Shown: piece by piece, positions 34,288-43,760 of the stretch | Numbering within the stretch: the stretch's first letter is position 1 | Layout: every line of letters starts with the position of its first letter | Assembly: GCF_030816485.1 (NCBI RefSeq) | Contig: NZ_JAUSYC010000001.1 | Coordinates: 2,604,001 to 2,668,000, forward strand | From: Arthrobacter sp. B1I2 | GTDB lineage: Bacteria; Actinomycetota; Actinomycetes; Actinomycetales; Micrococcaceae | DNA: 64,000 nucleotides | Reading direction: 5' to 3' | Made by a program: the position numbers and the translations under genes | Notes under the pieces: generated by a model | What the model was told of the DNA's origin: nothing | The model's input: the letters and a program-made list of their open reading frames with translations, nothing else | The model's database searches: none

Positions 34288-34887
34288 TTACTGGGGCGCT
34301 TCCATGCCCAGCCACTGGAACCAGCCGCGGTGCAGCACCAGCCATGCCATGAGGCCGTACCCGGCCTGGCCGGGCGTTCCGTTGTTGGCCGCGAGGTCCT
34401 GGCGCCACTGTTCGTGGTTCAGAAGTGGCGAGAACGTGTCGACGTAGAGGTGCTTGCGGCGGGTGGTGACGTCGGCGAAAGCGGTGTTCAGTTCGTCAAG
34501 CCGCCGGTTCTGGGCCGGATCAAGTGTGGGCGGCGGCCCCACCACGAAAACCTCGATCCGGTTCTGGGAGGCCGAGTCCAGGATGTTGGCCAGGTTCAGC
34601 CTGCTCCGTGCAGTGGAGAGGCCGAATTCGATGTCCCGCCCGGAAAGCCCGATGACCAGCCGGTTCTCTGCCTGGTTACTGAAACGCCGGCCTGCTTCGC
34701 CCAGCCAGCGTGCAGCCAGACCCTCGGTACCTTCCTGCGGACAGGGGAGGGCATAGCTTTCCAGAAGCATGCCGTCCTGGGGAGTGCGGGCCAGGACGCG
34801 GCCCAGCCAGCCAAGGGCCCTGGGATCGCCCAGTCCGGCCAGCAGTTCGTCTCCTACAGCTGCGATCCGCAGCTTCCTGTCTTCCAC
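34288..34887 (-). CDS. SGNH/GDSL-fold protein lacking the catalytic residues
   Basis: The 199-aa protein looks like a GDSL-type hydrolase in order and spacing: KLRIAAVGDELLAGLGDPRALGWLGR (block I), NRLVIGLSGRDI (block II), EVFVVGPPPTLDP (block III) and NNGTPGQAGYGLMAWL (block V). In an active enzyme these would be GDS, Gly, GxND and DGxH. Here Ser is Glu, GxND is GPPP, and Asp/His are Asn/Pro, so it is probably not catalytic. GTG 34887 has GAGGAA upstream. It lies downstream of the kgd terminator and upstream of the DUF4097 promoter. Confidence 0.75.
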   Translation of the reverse strand: MEDRKLRIAAVGDELLAGLGDPRALGWLGRVLARTPQDGMLLESYALPCPQEGTEGLAARWLGEAGRRFSNQAENRLVIGLSGRDIEFGLSTARSRLNLANILDSASQNRIEVFVVGPPPTLDPAQNRRLDELNTAFADVTTRRKHLYVDTFSPLLNHEQWRQDLAANNGTPGQAGYGLMAWLVLHRGWFQWLGMEAPQ

Positions 34888-34897
34888 GCGTTCCTCT

Positions 34898-34927
34898 TTA
34901 CTTCGGTACGGGCTTACTTCGGTACGG
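34898..34927. repeat. 14-bp direct repeat upstream of the SGNH-like gene
   Basis: TTACTTCGGTACGG occurs at 34898-34911 and again at 34914-34927, a period of 16 bp. It lies just before the GTG of the SGNH-like gene, between it and the kgd terminator. Confidence 0.7.
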
Positions 34928-34993
34928 ACGCTGCCACCGTCGCCGCCGCGGCTGCGGAGGTACGGGGCGGCGCTGTCCATCCATTAAACAGAA

Positions 34994-35034
34994 CTGCCCG
35001 GCCGGGGTCTGGTATTTCGACTCCGGCCGGGCAG
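34994..35034 (-). terminator. Terminator of kgd
   Basis: CTGCCCGGCCGG and CCGGCCGGGCAG form a 12-bp stem with a loop of about 17 nt, starting 10 nt beyond the kgd stop and followed by TTCTGTTTAATG on the minus strand. Confidence 0.75.
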
Positions 35035-35043
35035 CCTTACTGC

Positions 35044-38000
35044 TTACTTCCGCGCAAATGCCTGCTTCAGCAGGACATCCTGCTCTGCAGCGTGGCGCTT
35101 CATGGAACCGGCAGCAGTGGAGGCGGATGCCGGACGTGAAACCAGCCGGACCCGGCGGTCCAGCATCTCCGGCAGGTTCAGGCCGATGAAAGGCCACGGC
35201 CCCTGGTTGGCTGGTTCGTCCTGGGCCCACACCACTTCGGCGTTGGGGTACTTGGCGAGTTCCGCCGCGATCTCCTCGTGCGGCAGCGGGTAGAGCTGCT
35301 CCACTCGGACGATGGCGGTGGTCTTGTCGCCGGTCTTCTGCCGGGTGGACAGGAGATCGTAGTACAGGCGGCCGGAGACCAGGAGCACGCGTTCGACGGC
35401 GGTGGCCGGCAGCTGCTCATGCTCACCGATGACGGGGCGGAAGGTGCCGGTGGTGAAGTCCTCCACGGAGGAGGCGGCGGCCTTCAGGCGCAGCAGCTGC
35501 TTGGGCGTGAAGATGATCAGCGGCTTGCGCGGGCGGCTGTACGCCTGGCGGCGCAGCAGGTGGAAGTGCGAGGCCGCCGTGGTGGGGTTGGCCACGATCA
35601 TGTTGTCTTCCGCGCACAGTTGCAGGAAGCGCTCGATCCGGGCCGAGGAGTGGTCCGGGCCCTGGCCTTCGTAGCCGTGCGGGAGCATCAGGACCAGCGA
35701 GGAGCGCTGGCCCCACTTCTGCTCTGCCGAGGAAATGAATTCGTCGATGATGGTCTGTGCACCGTTGACGAAGTCACCGAACTGGGCTTCCCAGAGAACC
35801 AGGGCGTCCGGGCGTTCCACGGAGTAGCCATACTCGAAGCCCATGGCAGCGTATTCGGACAGCAGCGAGTCGTAGATCCACAGCTTGGCCTGGTCATCGG
35901 AGAGGTTGCCCAGCGGCAGCCATTCCTTGCCATTGGCGCGGTCATGGAAGACGGCGTGGCGCTGCACGAACGTGCCGCGCCGTGAGTCCTGGCCGGCCAA
36001 ACGTACGGGGACGCCTTCCATGATCAGGGAACCGAAGGCCGCGATCTCGCCGAAGCCCCAGTCGATGCCGCCCTCGCGGGACATCTGCTCGCGCTTTTCC
36101 AGCAGCTGCTTGAGCTTGGGGTGGACGGTGAAGCCGTCGGGGATCTCGACGTGTGCCTTGCCGATCCGGGCCAGGGTCTCGGTGCTGATGGCTGTGGAGG
36201 CCGGTGCGCTGACGCTGGAATCGGACTGCTGCGCCATGGGCCGCTCAATGTCGGACACGGCAGCGGAATCCGCCGTAACGATCGGGATCGGGGAGGTCTG
36301 CGCGGCGTGGGTCTCGGCGAAGACCCGCTCCAGCCGTTCCTGGTAGTCGCGGAGCAGCTGCTCGGCTTCTTCCTCGGTGATGTCCCCACGGCCGATGAGC
36401 GACTCGGTGTACAGCTTCCGGACGGAGCGCTTGGCCTCGATGAGGTTGTACATGAGCGGCTGGGTCATCGAAGGGTCGTCGCCCTCGTTGTGGCCACGGC
36501 GGCGGTAGCACACCATGTCGATGACAACGTCCTTGTGGAAGCGCTGACGGAACTCGTAGGCGAGCTGGCCAATGCGGACAACGGCCTCGGGGTCGTCACC
36601 GTTCACGTGGAAGACCGGCGCCTGGATCATCTTGGCAACGTCCGTGGAGTACGTGGACGAGCGCGACGACGACGGGGCCGTGGTGAATCCGACCTGGTTG
36701 TTGACCACGATGTGGATGGTTCCGCCGGTACGGTAGCCGCGCAGCTGGGACAGGTTGAGCGTTTCGGCAACCACGCCCTGGCCGGCGAAGGCAGCGTCGC
36801 CGTGGACCATGATGGGCAGGACGGGGAAAGATTCGCCCTGGTCCAGGCGGTCCTGCTTGGCCCGGACGATGCCCTCGAGGACGGAGTCCACTGCTTCCAG
36901 GTGCGACGGGTTGGCGGCGAGATAGACCTTGGTTTCCTTGCCGTTGTCCGACGTGAAGGTGCCTTCGGTGCCCAGGTGGTACTTCACGTCACCGGAGCCC
37001 TGGACGGAGCGCGGATCCTGCGTGCCTTCAAACTCGCGGAACACCTGGGCGTAGGTCTTGCCGGCGATGTTCGTCAGGACGTTCAGGCGGCCGCGGTGGG
37101 CCATGCCGATGGCAACCTCGTCCAGGCCGTTGTCGGCGGCATCGGACATGATGGCGTCCAGCAGCGGAATCAGGGACTCGCCGCCTTCCAGCGAGAAGCG
37201 CTTCTGGCCAACGAACTTGGTCTGCAGGAAGGTTTCAAAGGCCTCGGCAGCATTCAGCTTCGAGACGATCCGCAGCTGCTCCTCGCGGCTGGGCTTGGAG
37301 TAGGGGTGCTCCAGCTGGTCCTGGAACCACTTGCGCTCGGCAGGCTCCTGGATGTGCATGTATTCGATGCCGGTGGTGCGGCAGTAGGCGTCACGCAGGA
37401 CCCCGAGGATGTCACGGAACTTCAGCATCGGCTTGCCGCCGAAGCCGCCGGTGGGCCATTCGCGGTCCAGGTCCCAGAGGGTCAGGCCGTAGGTGAGGAC
37501 GTCGAGGTCCGGGTGCTTGCGCTGCACGTACTCCAGCGGATCGGTGTCCGCCATGAGGTGCCCGCGCACGCGGAAGGAGTGGATCAGCTGCTGGATCCGG
37601 GCCACCTTGTTGATCTCGTCGGCAGGATCCACCTGCAGGTCCGGGCTCCAGCGGACGGGCTCGTAGGGGATGCGCAGGGCTTCGAAGATCTCGTCGTAGA
37701 AGTTCTGTGCACCCAGCAGCAGCTGGTGCACCAGCTTGAGGAACTCGCCGCTGCCTGCGCCCTGGATGACCCGGTGGTCGTAGGTCGAGGTCAGGGTGAG
37801 GACCTTGCTGATGGCGTTCTGCGCGATGATCTTTTCGCTGGCGCCCTGGAATTCGGCGGGGTAGTCAAGGGCGCCGACGCCGATGATGGCCGCCTGGCCC
37901 TTGGAGAGGCGCGGTACCGAGTGCACCGTGCCGATGCCGCCGGGGTTGGTGAGGGAGACCGTGGTGCCCTGGTGGTCCTCGGCTGTGAGCTTGCCGTTGC

Positions 38001-38865
38001 GGGCCCGCTTGATGAGGTCCTCATAGGTGTGCCAGAACTCGGCGAAGTTGAGGGTCTCGGCCTTCTTGATGTTCGGGACCATGAGCAGCCGGGTGCCGTC
38101 GGGCTTGGGCATGTCGATGGCGATGCCGAAGTTGACGTGCGCCGGCTGGACCGCAACAGGCTTTCCGTCCACTTCGTCGTAGTACACGTTCATCGACGGG
38201 AACTGGGACAGGGCGCGGATCACGGCGTAGCCGATGAGGTGCGTGAAGGAGACCTTGCCGCCGCGGGCGCGTGCCAGGTTGGAGTTGATAACCACCCGGT
38301 TGTCGATGAGCAGCTTGGCCGGAATCGCGCGGACGCTGGTGGCGGTGGGCACCTGGAGGCTGGTGACCATGTTGGTGGCGATGGCCTTGGCCGGTCCGCG
38401 GAGGACGGAGACGACGTCCTCCTCCGGTGCGGTGGGGGCCTTGACGTTCTTGGGCAGCTGCGCCGGAATGGGCTGTGAGCCGGTTCCGGCTTCGGTCTTC
38501 TTGCCGCCGTCGCGCGCTTCCGTGGCAGGGGCCTTCTTGACAGGTGCCTGGGCCGCGGCGGGAGCGGCCGGGGCAGCGGCTGCGGGTGACGCAGGGGCAG
38601 CAGCGGCAGGGGCTGCGGCCGGCGACGGTGCCGGAGCAGCGGGTGCCGTCTTTACGACAGGGAGTTCCCGGGTAGGGGGGTGGGCGGCGTGCGCCGAATT
38701 TCCGTTGGAAGAAGAACCGTTGCCCGAGTCGAAGGATTCAAAGAGCGGCCACCACTTGGCGTCCACTGCGTTCTTGTCCTGCTGGTACTGCTCGTACAGT
38801 TCGTCCACGAGCCACTCGTTTCCGCCAAATTCCTCTGGTAGACGGTGGCTTGGCTGCTCTGGCAC
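35044..38865 (-). CDS. kgd: Multifunctional 2-oxoglutarate dehydrogenase/decarboxylase (E1o with E2o domain)
   Basis: This 1273-aa protein closes the TCA cycle between 2-oxoglutarate and succinyl-CoA. Residues 1-40 resemble the E1 N-terminus (EWLVDELYEQYQQD), then an Ala/Pro-rich linker (about 60-130), an E2o-like acyltransferase domain (about 160-380, ending with the catalytic HRVIQGAGSGEFLK), and the thiamine-diphosphate E1o domain (about 400-1273, with GDAAFAGQGVVAET and NNQVGFTT). It lacks a lipoyl domain, as in Corynebacteriales-type OdhA/Kgd. GTG 38865 is the chosen start. The neighbours are not functionally linked. Confidence 0.95.
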   Translation of the reverse strand: MPEQPSHRLPEEFGGNEWLVDELYEQYQQDKNAVDAKWWPLFESFDSGNGSSSNGNSAHAAHPPTRELPVVKTAPAAPAPSPAAAPAAAAPASPAAAAPAAPAAAQAPVKKAPATEARDGGKKTEAGTGSQPIPAQLPKNVKAPTAPEEDVVSVLRGPAKAIATNMVTSLQVPTATSVRAIPAKLLIDNRVVINSNLARARGGKVSFTHLIGYAVIRALSQFPSMNVYYDEVDGKPVAVQPAHVNFGIAIDMPKPDGTRLLMVPNIKKAETLNFAEFWHTYEDLIKRARNGKLTAEDHQGTTVSLTNPGGIGTVHSVPRLSKGQAAIIGVGALDYPAEFQGASEKIIAQNAISKVLTLTSTYDHRVIQGAGSGEFLKLVHQLLLGAQNFYDEIFEALRIPYEPVRWSPDLQVDPADEINKVARIQQLIHSFRVRGHLMADTDPLEYVQRKHPDLDVLTYGLTLWDLDREWPTGGFGGKPMLKFRDILGVLRDAYCRTTGIEYMHIQEPAERKWFQDQLEHPYSKPSREEQLRIVSKLNAAEAFETFLQTKFVGQKRFSLEGGESLIPLLDAIMSDAADNGLDEVAIGMAHRGRLNVLTNIAGKTYAQVFREFEGTQDPRSVQGSGDVKYHLGTEGTFTSDNGKETKVYLAANPSHLEAVDSVLEGIVRAKQDRLDQGESFPVLPIMVHGDAAFAGQGVVAETLNLSQLRGYRTGGTIHIVVNNQVGFTTAPSSSRSSTYSTDVAKMIQAPVFHVNGDDPEAVVRIGQLAYEFRQRFHKDVVIDMVCYRRRGHNEGDDPSMTQPLMYNLIEAKRSVRKLYTESLIGRGDITEEEAEQLLRDYQERLERVFAETHAAQTSPIPIVTADSAAVSDIERPMAQQSDSSVSAPASTAISTETLARIGKAHVEIPDGFTVHPKLKQLLEKREQMSREGGIDWGFGEIAAFGSLIMEGVPVRLAGQDSRRGTFVQRHAVFHDRANGKEWLPLGNLSDDQAKLWIYDSLLSEYAAMGFEYGYSVERPDALVLWEAQFGDFVNGAQTIIDEFISSAEQKWGQRSSLVLMLPHGYEGQGPDHSSARIERFLQLCAEDNMIVANPTTAASHFHLLRRQAYSRPRKPLIIFTPKQLLRLKAAASSVEDFTTGTFRPVIGEHEQLPATAVERVLLVSGRLYYDLLSTRQKTGDKTTAIVRVEQLYPLPHEEIAAELAKYPNAEVVWAQDEPANQGPWPFIGLNLPEMLDRRVRLVSRPASASTAAGSMKRHAAEQDVLLKQAFARK

Positions 38866-39423
38866 TTGAAATACGCCTCTTCCATGAGTTTGATTTCTCT
38901 TTGGCCCCCCGGTGCTTCAGCACTACGTTCGAACCAGTCTCTGTCCTCTGAACCCGGACCTTTGCAAGTCTAGTGAGCATCCTGTCTTAACTGCCAATAA
39001 GGGTGACCCAAATCATGAAGTGACGAACAAAGGCCCAAATGTGGCGGTCATCCGCGGTCCGACAGGTGCCGCGTGACAGTCAGCGGAAGGGCGTTTGACG
39101 CCGGAAATCCGCGCATTTCCGGGTGCGCTGCCGCGCGTCCAGTGGCGGCACCGCTCCTGTAGACTGAAATTCTTATGGACAGTAAATCTAGGTGCCGGCC
39201 TGGGCGCTGTCAGCGGAGCTCCAAGAGAAGCGCCGCGCAGTCCGCCCCCAGAGCCGGCAAACCCCGACAACGCGCCCATCACCAGCCAGCGGCCCAGCTT
39301 GCCGCAACCCGCCCGGACCAGGTGTCCGGATCGGCTGATCATCCTCCGCCGGGTCGAAGCAGCTTGCCCACTCCGCGATTACTTACCCTTCCGGCGGTCT
39401 CCGCACTTCAGGCGGGATGCTGA
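38866..39423. other. Divergent intergenic region between kgd and the CNNM gene
   Basis: The 558-bp gap carries a -10-like TAGACT for kgd on the minus strand (about 38967-38972, with TTGGCA 19 bp upstream) and TAGACT at 39160-39165 on the plus strand. An 82-codon Arg/Ser/Pro-rich frame (39175-39423) ends on the base before the CNNM start codon; it is probably not a real protein. No other structure was seen. Confidence 0.5.
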
Positions 39424-40758
39424 ATGGAGTGGCTCCTCCTGGCAGCAGGCTTGCTGCTGATCGCCGGCACCGGATTCTTCGTGGCCGTCGAGTTCTCCCT
39501 CATCGCCCTGGACCAGCCCACCGTCCAGCGTGCAATTGACGACGGCGACGCCGGCGCGGTGCCGTTGCTCACCTGCCTCAAATCCCTGTCAACCCAGCTG
39601 TCCAGTTGCCAGCTCGGCATCACCCTGACCACGCTGCTCACCGGCTACGTCATGGAACCCTCGGTGGGGCGCCTCCTCGAGGCGCCGCTGGCCGCCGTCG
39701 GACTTCCGGACGTGGCAGTGCAGTCCGTCTCGCTCATCCTGGCGATGGTGGTGGCAACGCTGCTGTCCATGCTCCTGGGCGAGCTGGTGCCGAAAAACAT
39801 GGCAATCGCGCTGGCGTTTCCCGTAGGCCGGGCGCTGGCCGGGCCGCAGCTGGTTTTTACGGCGATCTTCAAACCGGCCATCCTGGTCCTCAACGGCTTT
39901 TCCAACAAGGTCCTCAACGTTTTCGGCCTGGAAGCCAAGGAGGAAATTTCCGGCGCACGGACACCGGCGGAGCTGGCGTCGCTGGTCCGCAGGTCCGCCG
40001 CGATGGGAACGCTCGACGCCGGGACCGCCAACTTCATCGCCCGCACCCTGGATTTCTCCACCCGGACGGCCGCGGATGTCATGACGCCGCGCATCCGGCT
40101 GGAGACCATTGACGCGGGCCAGCCAGTCTCGGATGTGGTGGACGCAGCGCGCAGGACCGGTTACTCCAGGTTCCCCGTTATTGGTGATTCCGCCGATGAC
40201 ATCCGCGGACTGGTGCACGTCAAGAAGGCTGTCGCCGTGCCGTGGGACCGGCGCCGGAACCTTGAAGCGGGTGCCATCATGACGGAGGTCCTGCGCGTAC
40301 CCGAGACCATCCACCTCGATGCACTGCTGGCCGAGCTCCGGGAGGGAAACCTCCAGCTGGCCGTGGTGCTTGATGAATACGGCGGCACTGCGGGCATCGC
40401 CACCCTTGAGGACCTCGTGGAGGAAATCGTGGGCGAGGTGGCAGACGAGCACGACAGGGTACGCCCGGGGCTCCTGCAAAGCGCCTCCGGCGACTGGTAC
40501 TTCCCCGGACTCCTCCGCCCGGATGAGTTGTCCGAACAGATTCCAGGGCTGAGCGTTCCGGACGAAGCTGCATACGAAACCGTAGGCGGCTACGTCATGA
40601 GCGAGCTCGGCAGGATCGCCGTTGTGGGGGACACCGTCCCGGTGGGCGGCGGAACGCTCAGCGTCACCAGGATGGACGGCCGCAGGATCGACCGCATCTG
40701 CTTCCACCCCGCGGATGAACCTGCTGCGCAGGGCGCCAATGACAGGAGCAAGCCATGA
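39424..40758 (+). CDS. CNNM/CorC-type DUF21-CBS membrane protein
   Basis: The 444-aa protein has a DUF21 domain with about four helices (residues 1-180, including FFVAVEFSLIALDQ and LLGELVPKNMAIA), two CBS domains (about 220-345, with TPRIRLETIDAG and VVLDEYGGTAGIATLEDLVEEIVGEV), and a C-terminal CorC/HlyC transporter-associated domain (about 360-435). CNNM proteins move magnesium or related ions. The ATG at 39424 directly follows a TGA of a dubious upstream frame. The paralogue starts 4 bp before its stop. Confidence 0.92.
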   Translation: MEWLLLAAGLLLIAGTGFFVAVEFSLIALDQPTVQRAIDDGDAGAVPLLTCLKSLSTQLSSCQLGITLTTLLTGYVMEPSVGRLLEAPLAAVGLPDVAVQSVSLILAMVVATLLSMLLGELVPKNMAIALAFPVGRALAGPQLVFTAIFKPAILVLNGFSNKVLNVFGLEAKEEISGARTPAELASLVRRSAAMGTLDAGTANFIARTLDFSTRTAADVMTPRIRLETIDAGQPVSDVVDAARRTGYSRFPVIGDSADDIRGLVHVKKAVAVPWDRRRNLEAGAIMTEVLRVPETIHLDALLAELREGNLQLAVVLDEYGGTAGIATLEDLVEEIVGEVADEHDRVRPGLLQSASGDWYFPGLLRPDELSEQIPGLSVPDEAAYETVGGYVMSELGRIAVVGDTVPVGGGTLSVTRMDGRRIDRICFHPADEPAAQGANDRSKP

Positions 40759-41826
40759 GCGACTGGGCCGGAATACTCTGGCTGGGCTTCCTCCTGCTGG
40801 GCAACGCCTTTTTTGTGGCCGCGGAATTCGCCATTATGTCCGCCCGCCGCAGCCAGATAGAGCCTTTGGCCGACGCCGGGTCCAAGCGGGCACAGACCAC
40901 CCTGCGCGCCATGGAGAACGTCTCGTTGATGCTGGCCTGCGCGCAGCTGGGCATCACTGTGTGTTCGCTGCTGATCCTGCTGGTGGCCGAGCCCGGCCAT
41001 CCACCACCTGCTCGCGGTCCCGCTGGAGATGCTGGGGCTGCCGATGGAGATCGCCGACGTCGCGGCCTTCGCAGTGGCCCTGATGCTGGTTACCTTCCTG
41101 CACGTGACGTTTGGCGAGATGGTGCCCAAGAACATTTCGGTGTCCGTGGCGGACAAAGCCGCACTGTTCCTGGCCCCGTCCCTGTTGTTCATCTCCCGGC
41201 TGGTCCATCCGGTGATTTCAGTCCTCAACTGGTCGGCCAACCACATCCTCAAACTGATGCGGATCGAGCCCAAGGACGAGGTGACGTCCTCCTTCACGCT
41301 GGAGGAGGTGCAGTCGATTGTCCAGGAGTCCACCCGCCACGGTTTGGTGGACGATGACGCCGGGCTCATCACCGGTGCGCTGGAGTTCTCGGAGCACACG
41401 GCGGAGGACATCATGGTGCCGCTCGAAAACCTCGTCATGCTCGGGGCTTCCACCACCCCGGTGGAGTTTGAGAAGGCCGTCAGCCGTACGGGTTTCTCCC
41501 GGTTCCCCATGCTGGATGACGAGGACATGCTCTACGGCTACCTCCATGTCAAGGACGTGCTGTCCATTCCGGAGTCTGCCTACGAACTGCCCATTGCCGA
41601 GAGCCGCATCAGGTCGCTGGCAAACCTGGCCCTGGCCGATGAGATCGAAAAGGCCATGTCCGTCATGCAGCGCACCGGATCCCACCTTGCGCGGGTGATC
41701 GGCCCCGACGGCAAAACGCGCGGTGTCCTTTTCCTTGAAGACGTCATTGAACAGCTCGTCGGGGAGATCCGGGACGCGACGCAGGCCAGAGGCATCCGCA
41801 GGCTGGGCCAGCCGAACGGAAGCTGA
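40755..41826 (+). pseudogene. Second CNNM/CorC-type protein, interrupted by a frameshift
   Basis: The first frame from ATG 40755 reads the DUF21 domain correctly (LGNAFFVAAEFAIMSARRSQ, ACAQLGITVCSLLILLVAEP), then runs into nonsense and stops at 41357. The expected continuation (AIHHLLAVPLEMLGLPMEIA) is found in another frame near 41000 and runs to 41826 through both CBS domains. One extra G in GAGCCCGGCCATC (about 40990-41000) accounts for the shift. It is either a real 1-bp insertion or a sequencing error. The start overlaps the previous gene by 4 bp. Confidence 0.85.
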
Positions 41827-41899
41827 CCATGCCGGGCGCCCTCCCGGCCGGGAAGGGCGCCCAGCGGCGGGTGTCCCACTGCGGGGGAGTCGACCTAAA

Positions 41900-41914
41900 T
41901 AGGAATCATTCGCA
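41900..41914 (+). promoter_or_regulatory. Possible Zur operator of the zinc transporter operon
   Basis: On the minus strand this reads TGCGAATGATTCCTA, sharing 10 of 15 positions with the Zur-type palindrome TGAAAATGATTTTCA. It lies just upstream of a -10 (TATAGG/TAGGCT at 41921-41928), so a repressor here would block the znuACB promoter. Confidence 0.45.
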
Positions 41915-41969
41915 TTTACGTATAGGCTTGCACTGTCATCCTCCCCATCTGAGTGAACTGAGGTTTTCC

Positions 41970-42944
41970 GTGCGCCGTACAGCCGCTGCCAGCTCTTTCC
42001 TTGCCGCCTTTACGGGCCTTGGCCTTTTGCTGGGCGCATGCAGCCCCCAGCCGGCCGGGACGCCCGCTTCCGCGCAGGGGATCAACGTCGTGGCCTCAAC
42101 GAACGTCTACGGCGACATTGCAAAGACAGTTGGCGGGGACAAGGTCAACGTCACCGCGATCATCAACAGCGCCGGCCAGGATCCGCACTCCTACGAGGCA
42201 ACCGCCCAGGACCGTCTCACCGTTTCCAAGGCGCAGCTGGTCATTGAAAATGGCGGGGGCTATGACGACTTCCTCCATACCCTGGTGGAGGCCGGCAAGC
42301 TTGACAGCGGCTCGGTGCTGACCGCCGTCGAAATCTCCGGCCTTGCCCACCCGGAAGAGGAAACGCCTGCAGCGGCGGGGCCGGCGGCAGAGGGTTCCGA
42401 TGCGCACGACCACGGCGACTTCAACGAGCACGTCTGGTACAGCCTGCCGGCCATGGAACGGGTGGCCGACAGCATCGCGGAAAAACTCGCCACGCTGGAT
42501 CCCGGTTCTGCCGCTGCATTCACAGCCAACGCCGAAACCTTCAAGTCCTCCCTGTCCGACCTGCACAGCAAGCTGGACGCCCGCAAAGGCGCCGCAGGCG
42601 GGGGCCAGGTTGCAGTCACCGAACCTGTTCCGCTCTACCTGCTCGAAGACGCCGGCCTGAAGAACGCCACACCGCAGCAGTACACCGCAGCGATCGAAGA
42701 AGGCAGTGATGTCCCACCCGCCGCCATGAAGGACGCCACTGACCTGGTAGCTTCCAAGACGGTGCGGCTTCTGGCCTACAACGCACAGACGGAAGGTCCA
42801 CAGACGGAAGCTCTGAAGAAGGCGGCCGAAGCCGCAGGCGTTCCGGTGGTGGACTTCACTGAAACCCTGCCTGAGGGCAAGACCTACCTGCAGTGGATGA
42901 CGGACAATGTGAACAACATCAGCAAAATTCTGGAGACAAATTAA
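41970..42944 (+). CDS. znuA: Zinc ABC transporter substrate-binding lipoprotein
   Basis: The 324-aa cluster A-1 binding protein has a lipoprotein signal (LGLLLGAC, about residues 21-28), VVASTNVYGDIAKTVGG, QDPHSYEATAQD (metal-binding His) and FNEHVWYSLPAMERVADSI. A His-rich loop (SDAHDHGD, about residues 143-150) is typical of zinc binders. Later metal ligands appear as TEPVPLYLLEDAGL and FTETLP. GTG 41970 has GAGG upstream; the frame continues to 41829, but the signal peptide would then be internal. The operon continues with znuC and znuB. Confidence 0.92.
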   Translation: MRRTAAASSFLAAFTGLGLLLGACSPQPAGTPASAQGINVVASTNVYGDIAKTVGGDKVNVTAIINSAGQDPHSYEATAQDRLTVSKAQLVIENGGGYDDFLHTLVEAGKLDSGSVLTAVEISGLAHPEEETPAAAGPAAEGSDAHDHGDFNEHVWYSLPAMERVADSIAEKLATLDPGSAAAFTANAETFKSSLSDLHSKLDARKGAAGGGQVAVTEPVPLYLLEDAGLKNATPQQYTAAIEEGSDVPPAAMKDATDLVASKTVRLLAYNAQTEGPQTEALKKAAEAAGVPVVDFTETLPEGKTYLQWMTDNVNNISKILETN

Positions 42945-43760
42945 GTGAAATCCGTCGTCAGCCTCAACGGGGCGTGCCTCAAGTTCGGCCAGCGCACGCT
43001 CTGGGAGGACCTGGACCTGGAGATCAGGCCCGGCGAGTTCTTCGCCGTCCTGGGCCCCAACGGCAGCGGCAAGACCAGCTTCCTGAAAGTCCTGCTGGGC
43101 CTGCAAAAGCTGCACTCCGGACAAGTGTCCTTGGGCGGACGGCCGGTGGAACGCGGCAGCAGCCTGATCGGCTACATCCCCCAACAGAAGTCCTTTCCGC
43201 AGGACACGCCGATGCGGGCCCGCGACCTGGTGGCACTGGGAGTGGACGGGCACCGGTGGGGTTTCCGGCTTTCGGCGGGCAAGACAAACCGCCGGGTGGA
43301 CCAGCTCCTGGAGCTGGTGGGCGCCTCCGACTACGCCAAAGTGCCGGTTGGCCAGCTCTCCGGCGGAGAACAGCAGCGGCTCCGGGTAGCGCAGGCGCTG
43401 GCCACCGATCCGCAGGCGCTGCTCTGCGACGAGCCGCTGCTGTCCCTTGACCTGCACCACCAGCAGGCAGTCAGCGCCCTGATCAACAAACAAAGCCGCG
43501 AACACAACAGCGCCGTTGTTTTCGTCACCCACGAAATCAATCCCATCATCGACTATGTGGACCGGGTCCTGTACCTGGCAGGGGGACGGTTCCGGGTGGG
43601 GACGCCGGAAGAGGTGATGACCACGGAAGTGCTCTCGGACCTGTACGGCAGCCAGGTGGAGGTGATCCACGCCAACGGGCGGATCGTCGTCGTTGGCCTT
43701 CCCGATGCAACCACCCACCACCACGCCGCGGCCGACGCCCTGGCGCGGGAGGTTGCGTAA
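42945..43760 (+). CDS. znuC: Zinc ABC transporter ATPase
   Basis: The 271-aa ATPase has Walker A GPNGSGKTSFLK (about residue 35), signature [15 protein letters not shown] (about 138) and Walker B ALLCDEPLLSLD. The C-terminal tail ends with a His-rich THHHAAADAL, as often in metal transporters. GTG 42945 follows the znuA stop directly; its own stop overlaps znuB (TAATG). Confidence 0.92.
   Translation: MKSVVSLNGACLKFGQRTLWEDLDLEIRPGEFFAVLGPNGSGKTSFLKVLLGLQKLHSGQVSLGGRPVERGSSLIGYIPQQKSFPQDTPMRARDLVALGVDGHRWGFRLSAGKTNRRVDQLLELVGASDYAKVPVGQLSGGEQQRLRVAQALATDPQALLCDEPLLSLDLHHQQAVSALINKQSREHNSAVVFVTHEINPIIDYVDRVLYLAGGRFRVGTPEEVMTTEVLSDLYGSQVEVIHANGRIVVVGLPDATTHHHAAADALAREVA

Noticed and set aside
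36121..38478. 785-codon open frame on the plus strand inside kgd
   Set aside because: It is antisense to a well-conserved gene and is open only because of high-GC codon bias; its translation has no family features.
39175..39423. 82-codon frame ending directly before the CNNM start
   Set aside because: A -10 and the adjoining start codon are suggestive, but the composition (Arg, Ser, Pro, Ala) is of the shadow type and there is no ribosome binding site; treated as leader sequence.
42096..43724. 542-codon minus-strand frame across znuA and znuC
   Set aside because: It spans two real genes in antisense and has a His/Gln/Val-rich shadow composition.
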